NCBI RefSeq assembly: GCF_033118175.1 | Contig: NC_083704.1 | Span: forward strand, 49,254,501-49,318,500 | Length of the DNA stretch: 64,000 nt | Direction of reading: 5' to 3' | Source: Dama dama | Lineage: Eukaryota; Chordata; Mammalia; Artiodactyla; Cervidae | Shown here: piece after piece, positions 36,459 through 47,767 of the stretch | Numbering within the stretch: the first letter of the stretch is position 1 | How the letters are laid out: each line of letters begins with the position of its first letter | Program-made: the position numbers and the translations under genes | The notes under the pieces: generated by a model | What the model was told of the DNA's origin: nothing | Database searches by the model: none | Seen by the model: only the letters and a program-made list of their open reading frames with translations

Positions 36459-36670
36459 GGGCTTCCCTGGTGGCTCAGCAGTAAAGAAGCTGCCTGCGAT
36501 GCAGGAGCTGCAGGAGACACGGGTTTGATCCCTGGGTCAAGAAGATCCCCTAGAAGAGGGCATGGCAATCCACTCCAGTATTCTTGCCTGGAGAATCCCA
36601 TGGACAGAAGAGCCTGGAGAGCAACAATCCATAGTGTTGGAAAGAGTTGACCACAACTAAAGTAACTTAG
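36459..36670 (+). mobile_element. Bov-tA-type SINE
   Basis: Starts gggcttccctggtggctcag and carries a short internal duplication (gatgcaggagctgcaggaga). It continues through the standard blocks to gagttgaccacaactaaag. A second partial tail block (ggcgtgctacagtccatggg, caaagagtcagat) follows at 36697-36733, suggesting a second SINE remnant. Confidence 0.87.
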
Positions 36671-36864
36671 TATGCACACATACATAAACATAATCTGGCG
36701 TGCTACAGTCCATGGGATTGCAAAGAGTCAGATAAAAGTTATCAACTGAACAAATATATGAACAAATACATACATTCATGCATGGATGCATCAGTGTAAT
36801 TAGTTTGTTAAGAGCATAGACTGTGTCAAGCTTGGCTTTTAATCTCATCTTAATGGGCTTCCCT

Positions 36865-37396
36865 TGGAAGAAAAGTTATGACCAACCTAGACAGCATATT
36901 AAAAAACAGGGACATTACTTTGCCAACAAAGATCCATCTAGTCAAGGCTATGGTTTTTCCAGTAGTCATGTATGGATGTGAGAGTTGCACCATAAAGAAG
37001 GCTGAGTGCTGAAGGATTGATGCTTTTGAAATGTGATGTTGGAGAAGACTCTTGAGAGTCCCTTGGACTGCAAGGAGATCCAATCAGTCCATTCTAAAGG
37101 AAATCAGTCTGAATATTCATTGGAAGGACTGATGCTGAAGCTGAAACTCAATATTTTGGCCACTTGATGCCAAGAGCTGACTCATTTGAAAAGACCCTGA
37201 TGTTGGGAAAGATTGAAGGCCGGAGGAGAAGGGGAAGACAGAGGAGGAGATGGTTGGATGGCATCACCGACTCAAAGGGCATGAATTTGAGTGAACTCCG
37301 CGAGTTGGTGATGAACAGGGAGGCCTAGCATGCTGCAGTCCATGGGGTCGCAAAGAGTTGGACACGACTGAGTGACTGAACTGAACTGAACTGAAT
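36865..37396 (+). mobile_element. BovB LINE 3' fragment, sense
   Basis: Starts within the late ORF2 coding block (ccttggaagaaaagttatga) and ends with the tail gactgaactgaactgaactg. It is strongly 5' truncated and full of stops. Confidence 0.87.
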
Positions 37397-37585
37397 GGGC
37401 TTCCCTGGTGGCTCAGTTGGTAAAGAATCTGCATGCAATGAGGGAGACCTGGGTCTGATCCCTGGGTTGGGAAGATCCCCTGGAGAAGGGAACAGCTACC
37501 CACTTCACTATTCTGGCCTGGAGAATTCCATGAATTGTATAGACCACGGGGTTGCAAAGAGTCGAACTGAGTGACTTTTCACTCA
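37397..37585 (+). mobile_element. Bov-tA-type SINE directly after a BovB tail
   Basis: The head gggcttccctggtggctcag follows the BovB tail with no spacer, and the copy ends at about 'gtcgaactgagtgac'. The head-to-tail junction may reflect insertion into the BovB end or template jumping. Confidence 0.87.
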
Positions 37586-37884
37586 CTTAAGGGCGTTTTA
37601 ACCTTAGGCAAGTTACAGTTTCTTTGCCTCATTTTCCCTCTCTTTAGAATGAGAATAAGCTGACTTTGTCTCAGTTCTTCTCAGCATAGTAGGTATTCAA
37701 AGAATTATTCAGTATTTGTTGAATGAACAAGGTGCCCATTACTGCTGGTCCACAGGTAATTATTTTATAATAAAAATCAGAACTTAAGTGTTACCTCCAT
37801 CAACTCTCTTTCAAAGAACTTGGAAAGAAAATTGAATTACTTTGTAGGGATTACTTAAAATTGACCTTTAAACTTTTACACAGT

Positions 37885-38205
37885 AAAATTCACTCTGTGT
37901 CGCAGATCTGTGGGTTTGATGAAGGCATGGAGCTGTATTACTACCTTCACGGTCATGATACAGGACACTTGTGTTACTTCAAAGCTTCCCTTGTGCTGCC
38001 TTCTCCAGTCAACCCTTCTCTTCTGCCCCCAGTCCCTGGCAACCGTTTGTTCCCCATACTGATAGATTTTCCTTTTCCAGAATGTCATAGAAATGAAATT
38101 ATAGAGCATATGGCTTTTTGCATCTGGCTTCTTTCACATGGCATAACACATTTGAAATTCATCCATGCTATAAAGCCTTTATCGATTGTTCCTTCTAAAG
38201 ATAAA
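37885..38205 (-). mobile_element. Old L1 (L1M-like) 3' fragment
   Basis: The blocks 'cagtccctggcaaccgtttg', 'ttttccagaatgtcatagaa', 'gcatctggcttctttcacat' and 'gaaattcatccatgctataa' are the complement of an ancient L1 3' UTR. It is diverged from the ruminant L1 tails elsewhere in the window. Confidence 0.6.
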
Positions 38206-38664
38206 ACTTTTTAAGATAATTCCCATTATTTATGAAATGTCTATATCATAACCACATGAGTTTTTTATCCCTGAGGTTGTCCTGAAGCCAGAGTTGTGAC
38301 AGTATAGAATGTTAGCACAAAAGAAGGCTGGAGAAGCAGCCTGGTCTAATTCAGCATGCTGAGGAGATGAAGTTTCTGAGAGCCAGAAAGCAAATGCATT
38401 ATTGCAGGTGAGCTTAAGTTAGAGTTAAGACTAGAATTAAGAATCTCGATGTTAAATAGCAAAGTTACATTGTAGATCAGATAGAAGAAACCATTCTAGT
38501 GATGAACTAACTAGTGGAAAGTTCCCTGAAGGGCGGTGAAGTATGTGTGTGTGTCTGATGTGATGTATTGTGTTGAAATAATGACCTTAAATTATTTTTA
38601 GAAGGAAAACAAGCCAGCACTTTTTTTGTGTTTAGATTTAGAATAAAGGACCTTCTATCATAAT
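38206..38664. other. Intronic sequence, nothing recognised
   Basis: No exon or mobile element is supported. A short (GT)n run lies at about 38543-38555. Confidence 0.5.
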
Positions 38665-39060
38665 TACTTTTTAAAATAAACTATAGTTGATGTATCATAC
38701 TATATAGGTTATAGGTATAGGATACAGTGATTCACAATTTTTAAAGATCATACTCCATTTATAATTATTATTTAAAAATGGCTATATTTCCTGTGTTGTG
38801 CAATATATCCTTTTAATTTATTTTATGTATAATAGTTTGTAAGTCTTAATCCCCTCCCCCTCCCCTCTCCTCACTGGTAACCATTAGTTTTTCCTTTATA
38901 TCTGTGAATTCGTTTATTTTTTGTTATATTCACTAGTTTGTTTTATTTTTTAAATTCCACATATGTGATATAATACAGTGTTTGTCTTTCTCTGGCTTAT
39001 TTCACTTAGCATAATACCCTGCAAGTCCATCCATGTTGTTGCAAATGGCAAGCAGTGAGT
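38665..39060 (-). mobile_element. L1 LINE 3' UTR fragment
   Basis: The complement of a ruminant or artiodactyl L1 3' UTR: 'aaataaactatagttgatgt', 'tggctatatttcctgtgttg', 'ctctggcttatttcacttag' and 'tccatccatgttgttgcaaa'. It is truncated before ORF2. Confidence 0.8.
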
Positions 39061-39189
39061 TTGTGTAATCTTCCTCAATTTTTTTGCATTTATCGTAAGC
39101 ACTGGTTTGGAGAATGTCCAGCAGGTGTCATAGTTGTTACTTTCACCCCTGAGGTGTGTAATACAGATGGTAATTGGCAGGTTAGCAAA

Positions 39190-39445
39190 CATTTGGTCTG
39201 TCCAAAATGTCCATTAGACATTTAATATGTGCCAAAAGGTTCCTGATATGTGGTCTTGTCTAAAACCATTTGGCATGGATGAAATACACTTGTGGACATT
39301 TTGGGTAGGACCAGATTTCAAGGGCCTATTGGCATGGACCAAATGTCTTTATGGATATTTGGGCTGGACCAAATATGACCTAATATCAAGGACATTCTGG
39401 CATAGACCAAATGTCTTATGGATGTTTTGGACAGGACTGACTTAG
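39190..39445. repeat. Degenerate tandem repeat, unit about 60-68 bp
   Basis: Units starting tggcat(g/a)ga(c/t) occur at 39271, 39330 and 39398, each followed by an 'aaatgtcttatgg'-like and a 'ttttgg...ggacca'-like block. Weaker traces (ccaaaatgtccatta) extend left to about 39200. I do not recognise it as any known family. Confidence 0.7.
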
Positions 39446-39484
39446 CACACACACACAAATGTGTCCTACATGTGTTGACTAACT

Positions 39485-39808
39485 TTTTAAAAAATTTTAA
39501 TTGGAGGCCAATTACCATATTGTAGTGGGTTTTGCCATACACTGATATGAATCCGCCATGGGTGTATGTGTCCCCATCCCTTCCCTCAGGGTTGTCCCAG
39601 TGCGCTGGCTTTGAGTGCCCAGTTCCATGTGTCGAACTTGGACTGGTCATCTATTTCACACATGGTAATATACATGTCTCAATGCTATTCTCTCAAATCA
39701 TCCCACCCTCGCCTTCTCCCACAGAGTCCAGAAGTCTGTTCTTCATATCTGTGTCTCTTTTGCTGTCTCGAATATAGGGTCATTGTTACCATCTTTCTAA
39801 ATTTTGAC
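39485..39808 (-). mobile_element. L1 LINE 3' UTR fragment (younger ruminant type)
   Basis: Starts with the complemented tail 'aattttaattggaggccaat', continues 'gtagtgggttttgccataca' and 'tatgaatccgccatgggtgt', and ends near 'ctttctaaattttga'. It is better preserved than the neighbouring L1 tail at 38665. Confidence 0.82.
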
Positions 39809-39960
39809 TAAGTCTTTTAGACATGAGAGTTTGGTGTGGTGAGCACCAGATCCCCACAGAAGGCTTACACCAGATCCTGAAGTTGTAGAGGCTGTGTAGT
39901 TTGCTTTGAAGCCTAAATTAGAATGAGTCCTTTTAATGTGTATTATTTATCCTGTTTATC

Positions 39961-40005
39961 TTTTATTTCTAAAGGCATAGTACTAATTTATTTAACAATA
40001 ACTAG
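39961..40005 (+). repeat. Left arm of a 45-bp inverted repeat
   Basis: Starts ttttatttctaaaggcatag. 43 of 45 bases are found inverted at 40985-41029, on the far side of a SINE/BovB composite. Similarity stops abruptly at both ends of the arms. Confidence 0.92.
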
Positions 40006-40109
40006 AAAAATATTTTAAAACATTTTAAAAGACCTAGTTCAATTTTTAAAAAATAAATGAATATTTTTATTTCTTAAAGACAGAGGTAAAATATGGTACT
40101 TATATGTTT

Positions 40110-40235
40110 TCTGCTGCTGCTAAGTCACTTCAGTCATATCCGACTCTGTGCGACCCCATAGATGTCAGCCCACCAGGCTCCCCCGTCCCTGGGATTTTCC
40201 AGGCAGAAACACTGGAGTGAGTTGCCATTTCCTTC
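40110..40235 (-). mobile_element. BOV-A2 SINE monomer (complement), joined to BovB
   Basis: Begins with the complement of the CAG tail (ctgctgctgctaagtcactt) and runs through 'ctgggattttccaggcagaa' to 'gccatttccttctc'. There it meets a BovB tail instead of the usual linker and second monomer. Confidence 0.8.
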
Positions 40236-40984
40236 TCTCAGTTCAGGTCAGTTCACTTCAGTTCAGTTCAGTCACTCAGTCGTGTCCGACTCTTCGCGAC
40301 CCCATGAATCGCAGCACACCAGGCCTCCCTGTCTATCACAGACTCCTGGAGTTTACTCAAACTCACGCCCATCGAGTCAGTGATGCCATCCAGCCATCTC
40401 ATCCTCTGTCGTCCCCTTCTCCTCCTGCCCCCAATCCCTCCCAGCATCAGGGTCTTTTCCAACGAGTCAACTCTTCGCATGTGGTGGCCAAAGTATTGGA
40501 GTTTCATCTTCAGCATCAGTCCTTCCAGTGAACACCCAGGACTTGTCTCCTTTAGGATGGACTGGTTGGATCTCCTTGCAGTCCAAGAGACTCTCAAGAA
40601 TCTTCTCCAACACCACAGTTCAAAAGCATCAATTTTTCAGAGCTCAGCTTTCTTCACCATCCAACTCTCACATCCATACATGACCACTGGAAAAACCATA
40701 GCCTTGACCAGACGGACCTTTGTTGGCAAAGTAATGTCTCTGCTTTTTAATATGCTATCTAGGTTGGTCATAACTTTCCTTCCAAGGAGTAAGCGTCTTT
40801 TAATTTCATGGCTGCAGTCACCATCTGCAGTGATTTTGGAGCACCAAAAATGAAGTCTGACACTGTTTCCACTGTCTCCCCATCTATTTCCCATGAGGTG
40901 ATGGGACCAGATGCCCATGATCTTAGTTTTCTGAATGTTAAGCTTTAAGCCAACTTTTTCACTCTCCTCTTTCACTTTCCTTCT
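40236..40984 (-). mobile_element. BovB LINE 3' fragment, antisense
   Basis: The minus strand encodes the C-terminal third of BovB ORF2 (blocks MTNLDSILKSRDITLPTK and ESVIDREAWCAAIHG) in two open pieces separated by a frameshift near 40640. The left end is the complement of the tail. The 5' end at 40984 abuts the right arm of the 45-bp inverted repeat. Confidence 0.9.
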
Positions 40985-41029
40985 CTAGTTATGTTTAAAT
41001 AAATTAGTACTATGCCTTTAGAAATAAAA
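40985..41029 (-). repeat. Right arm of a 45-bp inverted repeat
   Basis: Reverse complement of 39961-40005 with two mismatches, lying exactly at the 5' edge of the BovB fragment. Confidence 0.92.
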
Positions 41030-43699
41030 TTCAGAATTACAGTTCATAATATAAAAATACCTCTATAAATAACATTAAGCATTTATATGCTAATTTAAGT
41101 TGGTCACAGTAATGCACGTTTATACCCATGTGCTTATCAGTTCATTTTCCTCTATCTTAATTTAAACCTTTTTTTTGGTATATTTAGCAATTGATTGAAT
41201 GACGCAGATACAGAACTTAGGTATCCAAGGTGATTTATGTATTTGCTCCGTTGATGATAACTTTAAGTCTTTTGTAAACATGGCAGTTGTCATAAGGAAA
41301 TATATATGTCATATTTGTCATATTCAAATCTGAAATCTTGGGAACAGTTTTTAAAGTTGAGTCTTCAGTTTAGACTCTAGCTATGTCTCTAGTTTTGTAT
41401 TTCATTTTCGTTTACTGTTCAAACATTTGTTGTACATTTCTGTGTGGTTTATATATTTTTTAACATCAGTGCCACAAGAGCTTCACTTAGAATTTTAAGC
41501 TAAATTTTTTTTTTCCTTTGAATAATCTATCCCTTAAAGTCCCTTCCCTCCTTTTGTGGCGTCTCTACCATTAAGGATATGAAAACTTGCAGAGACTGTG
41601 CTAATTGTTATGATAGTTGACAAACTAGTTCGGTTAGATGAGTCTCCCAATTGTAGTGTCAGCACAGATTAGGTTAGACCATGGAGAGAAGGAAAAAGTA
41701 GAAAATAATGTCCAAAATGCTTAAAATGAAATGAGCTGTGACAGAGAAAGGGCCTGAGGCACCATCCCTGTGTTGAATTGAAGGAAAAATCAAGAATATC
41801 AATTTTAGCTATTGAAATTGCCTTACAGTACATTGGAGGTGCTAATTTGCTTAGACATCTTTTGGCAACCTTGCATGTAGAATCTGCTTAGTCCTGTTGT
41901 TATTTATGTGCAATAATGCCTGCAGCCAGAGAGCTATCTTTCTGGACTTGCCTCTTTCTAACTGAGAATAAAGGCTTGAGGAATATGGGAGATGTCAGTA
42001 GCAACAAGCAACTTGAATTCCTCAAGATAAAGACCATGGCTGGGAAGAATTGAGCAGGCAAGAGAAGGTTACTGACTCCACATTAATAATAAATTTACGA
42101 GAGTACAGAACAAATCATGCCAGGCCATCTTTATCGTTTTCTAGGTGGACGTGCAAGATTAAAGAAAGGAATTCAATAGCTGTAATATCTGGAATTGAGT
42201 AAATCATCTAATTCAGTGTCTCCACAAATCTTTGGGGGCAGTGGGGGCGGGGGCAGGGGATGGGGAGAACCTCAATGAGAATTGGCTCAGAGCACTGTCA
42301 TGTGGATTCAATTTGGCTGTTGTAATAAATTACAATGGAACAAGGTCCATTGGGACGATGTTGGGATCAATAGAAGGTCAGGCTGTAACATCTCCAGCAG
42401 TGGTCTGGAAGAATGGATAACACACTTTATTAAGCTTGGCAGGCCAGGCGTTTTTGGTACTGTTGTGGTCCACCACTGTCACTTGCCTTTATGAAGCACC
42501 TGTCGGGTATGGGGCACTCTGGGGACTGCTAGAATGTATACAGTTGTCCAAATGGTCAACCTGTTTTAAAATGATGGTAATAGGTACAATTTATCGAATA
42601 CTTACAAGGCTGCCATGCATAGTGTTAAGCCTTTATCATGGATTATTCTTTCTAATGTTATTGGTAATACCTTAGGGTTTTTTTTTTTTTTTTCCCTCTC
42701 TGTCTCCATTTTGCTGTGGGTAACATGAGACATACAGAACTACTGTAGGTAATGCAGATGGTATGTAGTAGCAATAGGTTATGAAATGAGTTAGTCTGAT
42801 TTTTACTCTTAACCACTGTCTATGCATATAGTATTCCTATGTGCTCATGGGGGAACAGTATGTTCCTTTGTTCACTTATTCTTTTGTTCATTCATTTAGC
42901 AAACATCCTAAATATACTTAAGATTTTCCTTTTAGTAGAGGAGACAGGGCTGATTCTGAGTTAATTTTCAATAATTGGTGATGCCATGACTCCGATATAG
43001 ATACAAAGTGAATATACATTAAGGATTTTACTTAACTCTTTAATCAGTGAAGGGACAAGGCAGGTATTAGAACTGGATAGAAAATCTCGAGGCCAGAAAT
43101 ATTTATAGATCAGAAATACTAAAGTGAATGTGCAAATGGAGGCAAAACTGGTTTTTCCTCCCAATGGAGAGAAAACTCAATATAACCTCTAGTGGCCAGT
43201 TTGAAATTTGTCTGATTATAGGCAAAAATTATTTTCTTTGCTATGAGTTATCTGCAATTTACCAAGTTGCAAAATAACTTGAAGACAGTGAAAGACTAGA
43301 AATCAGATAACCTAAATGAATATGATATAAACAATAGTTTTTTTTTCAATTGAAGCACTGTTTATATCTAGAAAAACTAAAGTGAGAGAATTGTGATACA
43401 GCGTAGTAGGGTGTGAGATGGATAAAAGACTTAAATACAGAGAATAAATCCATCTCGAAGTTTTTTGGAGAGGACTTTTGAGCAAATGTAAGAGTTAAAA
43501 TGAGAATCTCTAAGCCAGAAGACATCTTGTTTTTCAGATGGGGACTCTGAGGCCTAGAGAGCTAAAGGAAATTGTCCAAAGTCACTTTACCTCTTTGACC
43601 CAAGAAGTTTTGTAACTTTCTGCCTTTCCGTGATCCCTTTGCTGGCCTTTGGCCAGAAGAGAGTAGGAAGGCCCCAGACCAAAGTGTCTGTTGTTGTAA
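41030..43699. other. Mostly unique intronic sequence (about 2.7 kb)
   Basis: No exon or RNA gene is recognised. A weak MIR-like block lies near 42575-42670 and a T-tract at 42677-42694. The open frames at 42232-42675 have no recognisable domain. Confidence 0.45.
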
Positions 43700-43797
43700 A
43701 GACCAAGTGTATTACTTAGGATTCTCCAGAGAAAGAGATCCAATTGAATGAGTAAAAACATTTATTTATCCATCTATCTATCTATCTGTCTATGTAT

Positions 43798-43830
<33 letters not shown>

Positions 43831-44240
43831 GAGAGATTTATTTTAAGGAGTTACCTCATGTGATTGTGGAGGCTTATGAGTCCAAATCCTGATGAAGGTG
43901 GCAGGGGGAGGTGGCAGGCTGGAGACTCAGAGTAAGTCGTTGTTTGAGTTCAAGATAGTATCCTATTGAACAGAAGAAGTAATTTTGAAGATGTAGTTTG
44001 AAGGCAGTCTGCTGGAGAATTTGCTTTTGCTTGGGGGAGATCAGTCATTTGTTCAGTTCAGGCCTTTAGTTGATTGAATGAGGGCCAACGCACTTTATGG
44101 AGAGAGATCTGCTTTAGCCAGAGACCACTGATTTAAATGTCTTATCCAAAAACACCCTTATAGCAACATTCAGAATCATGTTTGAGCAAATATCTGGGCA
44201 TTGTGGCCGAGCCAAATTGACATAAAAAATTAACCATCAC
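43700..44240 (-). repeat. Old interspersed repeat with a CA/TA microsatellite inside
   Basis: 'ttaggattctccagagaaag', 'gagagatttattttaaggag', 'gattgtggaggcttatgagt', 'aaatatctgggcattgtggc' and 'aaattaaccatcaca' match a very common mammalian repeat, whose family name I cannot give. A CA/TA/GA microsatellite lies at about 43799-43836. Confidence 0.5.
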
Positions 44241-44924
44241 AGTAGGTCAAAGGGCTGAGGGTCTTTGCCTGTCTGGAGAGGTAATTAGTGGTGATGGCCA
44301 AGTAGGTGGGACAGATACTGGATACCAGGTACTTGGAAGGTGGTTGAGTCAGCATTAGCAAGGTCATGAATCTAAAGCAAAATGTTTTCAGCTTCACAAC
44401 TTTCCCAAGAGACAGTCCTTGAAATAAGCCCATCGGTCACAACCATTACGGACACCAGTCACAGGTCTGGTCACCTGCTTTGTCAGGGTATGTCTGTAAA
44501 TGTGAAGGTGACGTGTAGGTTCAGGATTGGTTTCCAGATATCCCCTACTTTAGCATATGTTTGGGTATTGGAAATATTAACTAAAAGATTCTAAAGTCCA
44601 GGATAAGAAATTTGTCATCTGAGTTGATGATTTCTTTCATAAGAATTTGTCTGAAAATCATATTGATTACATCACTATGAGTACACCTGATAACCAGAAA
44701 TAAATTATTTAGAGAACAATTTATTGTGAACATAATGCAAAGAAAACAATAAATTGTAACTTTATTGTTCACTTCTGTGGCTTTATCAGATCTCCTAGGA
44801 GCAAGATCAAGAAGATATTTATGATTGTTATCATCATTGTAATTATTATTTTATTTCATAATAGCAGCAAATATTTGCTGAACAGTTCCTCTGTGTCATG
44901 TGTTAGGTACTTTGCACATTAAAG
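44241..44924. other. Intronic sequence with a weak MIR-like end
   Basis: Nothing firm until about 44860-44920, where 'aaatatttgctgaacagttc' and 'gtgttaggtactttgcacat' suggest a MIR fragment. Confidence 0.45.
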
Positions 44925-45048
44925 GGGTAACTTCCTTACCACCTCCAAGTCTTTGCTCTACTGTTACCTTCTCAATGAAACCCTTCCTGACCACCTTATG
45001 CAAATAATGCATCCTGCTTGCCCCCACCCAGCAGTCTTTATCCTTCTT
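44925..45048 (+). mobile_element. L2-like LINE fragment, left part
   Basis: 'ttctcaatgaaacccttcct' and 'gaccacc' followed by 'cttgcccccacccagcagtc' is the L2 3' region. It is interrupted by a BovB tail and continues at 45191. Confidence 0.6.
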
Positions 45049-45190
45049 GCTGTTGTTTAGTTGCCCAATTGTGTCCAACTCTTTGCAGCCCCATGGACTG
45101 CATGCAGCACATGAGGCCTCCCTGTCCCTCACCATCTCCCAAAGTTTGCCCAAGTTTATGTCCATTGCATCGGTGATGCCATCCAGCCAT
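45049..45190 (-). mobile_element. BovB tail fragment inserted in L2
   Basis: The complement of the BovB 3' end (ttgcccaattgtgtccaact, catcggtgatgccatccagc). It is flanked by tttatccttctt at 45037-45048 and tttgtccttctt at 45191-45202, an 11/12 match consistent with a target-site duplication. Confidence 0.8.
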
Positions 45191-45430
45191 TTTGTCCTTC
45201 TTACCTTACTCTATTTGTTCTTTTTTCCCCCATAATCTTTCCCTTTTCAGTGCACTCTATCATTACTTACTAATTATGTTTATTATCTTTTTATCTGCCT
45301 TTCTTTGCTGGATCTAAGCTCCACAGTAGCAGGGATTGCTGTGTGTTATTTATTGATATAGCCCAAGTGCACAGATCAACCTTTGCCAGGTAATAGGAAT
45401 AAGTATTTATAAGCTGAGTAAGTATTTGTG
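45191..45430 (+). mobile_element. L2-like LINE fragment, right part
   Basis: 'gctggatctaagctccacag', 'gcagggattgctgtgtgtta' and 'tttgccaggtaataggaata' follow the L2 end consensus and continue the fragment left of the BovB insertion. Confidence 0.6.
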
Positions 45431-45858
45431 GGTTATATTGATGACTATGTCATTTAGTCCTGATGACACCCTCATGACAGATATATACTGAGCTTATTCC
45501 AATTTAACAGAGGAAGATAGTGTTCTGGGAAGTTACTTCAGTGTTGTAGTTCAAGCACATCTTAGAGAGACTGAAGAATCAGCCAGCTAAGTCAGAAGCC
45601 GACAGGCAGCAGAAGTCTTTGCAATTGAGAAGAATCCAGCAGTTCTGAAGCAAGGCCAAGAAGTGCTTAGGTACTGTGAGGTGTGATGCTGACAAATTAA
45701 AAGAAAAAGAAAGTCAAAAAGTGTTAAGATGAGAGTTATTTAATAGGTACAGGTTTTTAGTTTTGCAAGATGAAAAGAGTTCTGTGGATGGATAGTGGTA
45801 TGATCACACAGCAAAGCAAATATACTTAATGCCATTGGAATGTATATTTAACAATGGT
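45431..45858. other. Intronic sequence, nothing recognised
   Basis: A MIR-like trace near 45450-45530 is possible. No exon or RNA gene is seen. Confidence 0.4.
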
Positions 45859-47121
45859 TTGTTGTTGTTCAGTTGCTCAATCATGACTAACTCTTTGCAA
45901 CTCCATGGACTTGAGCATGCCAGACTTCCCTGTCCTTCACCATCTCCCAGATTTTGCTCAAACTCTTGTCCTTTGAGTTGGTGATGCCGCAACCATCTTG
46001 TCCTCTGTCGTCCCCTTCTCCTCCTGCCTCAGTCTTCCCCAGCATCAGGGTTTTTCTAAAGAGTTGGCTCTTCACGTCAAGGGGCCAAAGTATTGGGGCT
46101 TCAGCATCAGTCCTTTCAATGAATATTCAGGACTGATTTCCTTTAGGATTGACTGGCTTAATCTCCTTGTAGTCCAAGGGACTCTCAAGACTCTTCTCCA
46201 GCAACACAGCTCAAAAGCATCACCTCTTTGGTGTTCAACCCTTCTTTATAATTCAACTCTCACATCCGTACATGACTATTGGAAAAATCATAGCTTTGAC
46301 TAGATGGACCTTTGTTGGCAAAGTAATGTCTCTGCTTTTTAATATGCTATCTAGGTTGGTCATAGCTTTTCTTCAAAGGAGCAAGTGTCTTTTAATTTTA
46401 TGGCTGCAGGCACCATCTGCAGTGATTTTGGAGCCCAAGAAGATAAAGTCTGTCACTGTTTCCATTGTTTCCACATTTATTTGCCATGAAGTGATGGGAC
46501 CGGATACCATGATCTTAGTTTTTTGAATGTTGAGTTCTAAGCCAGCTTTTTCACTCTTCTCTTTCACCTTCATTGAGACTCCTTAGTTCCTCTTCACTTT
46601 CTGCCATAAAGGTGGTGTCATCTGCAATCTGAGGTTAATGATATTTCTCCTGGCAATCTTGATTTCAGCTTGTACTTCCTCCAGCCCAGGATTTCACATG
46701 ATATACTCTGAATTTAAGTTAAATAAGCAGGGTGACCATATACAGCCTTGATGTACTTCTTTCCCAATTTGGAGCCCATCCCTTATTTCATGTCCAGTTC
46801 TAACTGTTGCTTCTTGACCTGCATACAGGTTTTGCAGGAGACAAGTAAGGTGGTCTGGTATTCCCATCTCTTTAAGAATTTTCCAGTTTGTTGTGATCTA
46901 CACAGTCAAAGGCTTTAGAGTATTCAATGAAGCTGAAGTAGATTATTTTTCTGGAGTTCTCTTGCTTTATTGGTTCTCCATTGGATGTTGGCAATTTGAT
47001 CTCTGGTTCCTCTGCCTTTTCTAAGTCGAGCTTGGACATCTGGGACATTCTTGCTTCACGTACTGTTGAAGTCTAGCTTGGAGAATTTTGAGCATTACTT
47101 TGCTAGCAGGTGAGATGAGTG
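45859..47121 (-). mobile_element. BovB LINE fragment, RT to 3' end, antisense
   Basis: The complement of BovB from the RT fingers (right) to the tail (left). The block equivalent to KITADGACSHKIKRHLLL lies at about 46373-46430. Numerous indels are present, so no long frame survives; the YADD region near 46605-46630 is disrupted by a small deletion. Confidence 0.88.
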
Positions 47122-47687
47122 CAGTGGTTAAGATGGTAAATTTTATGTTGTGTGTGTTTCACCACAATTAAAATATGAAAATTTGAACAGTTTTAAAAGT
47201 TAAGATTTAATAGCCATTGTTTATGATATGTGTTTGTGCTGGAGGAAGGAGGAACAGGTGAGAAAAAGATTTCATTGGAAAAATGGGAAGCATAAAACAG
47301 CTGGGATTAAATTTTGACATCTGCTGATTTGACTTTGTTGCTTACACTAGTTCTTCAGCTGCACTCAGCCTCAGTTTCCCTAGTCTTTGTGATAAACATG
47401 ATTGTAGTACCCACTTCATAGAGAAGTTGTAAGGATTTAAGAGAGAATGAGTGATAAGTGTTCGACAGAGTGCCTGACTCCTAATGAATTCTTATTCAAT
47501 GAATGTTTCTAATCAAACTGTCAAGGTAGATACCTTTATTCTTGCCAAACTCTTTATTGATTAATTCTAAGGTAGTGAGTGCAGGACTGAGAGCTCCATG
47601 AGACCAGCACTGGAGAGTACTTTTTACATGGTCCTTTCTGTTTTTTACTTGGATGATATTAAGTAATGATAAGTTTTTACCAACAGT
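47122..47687. other. Intronic sequence, nothing recognised
   Basis: A block near 47340-47470 (cagcctcagtttccctagtc, gtaaggatttaagagagaat) has the look of an old MIR copy. Otherwise nothing. Confidence 0.4.
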
Positions 47688-47734
47688 GATAACTCACCTC
47701 TTTTTTTTTGTTTTTTTTTGATTACTCACCTCTT
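47688..47734 (-). repeat. Poly(T) tract between 15-bp direct repeats
   Basis: gataactcacctctt at 47688-47702 and gattactcacctctt at 47720-47734 (14/15 match) enclose only T9-G-T9. This is a second candidate for an insertion made of a poly(A) tail alone. Confidence 0.55.
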
Positions 47735-47767
47735 GAAGGTTGATTCCCTTTTGTGTGAGTTTCTTTT

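Noticed and set aside
36193..36691. Several overlapping frames rich in His-Thr or Cys-Val
   Set aside because: They are translations of the CA microsatellite and the adjoining SINE.
39190..39445. A repeat protein encoded at 39227-39445 (recurring Trp-rich segments)
   Set aside because: The recurrence follows a degenerate DNA tandem repeat with unit lengths not all multiples of three.
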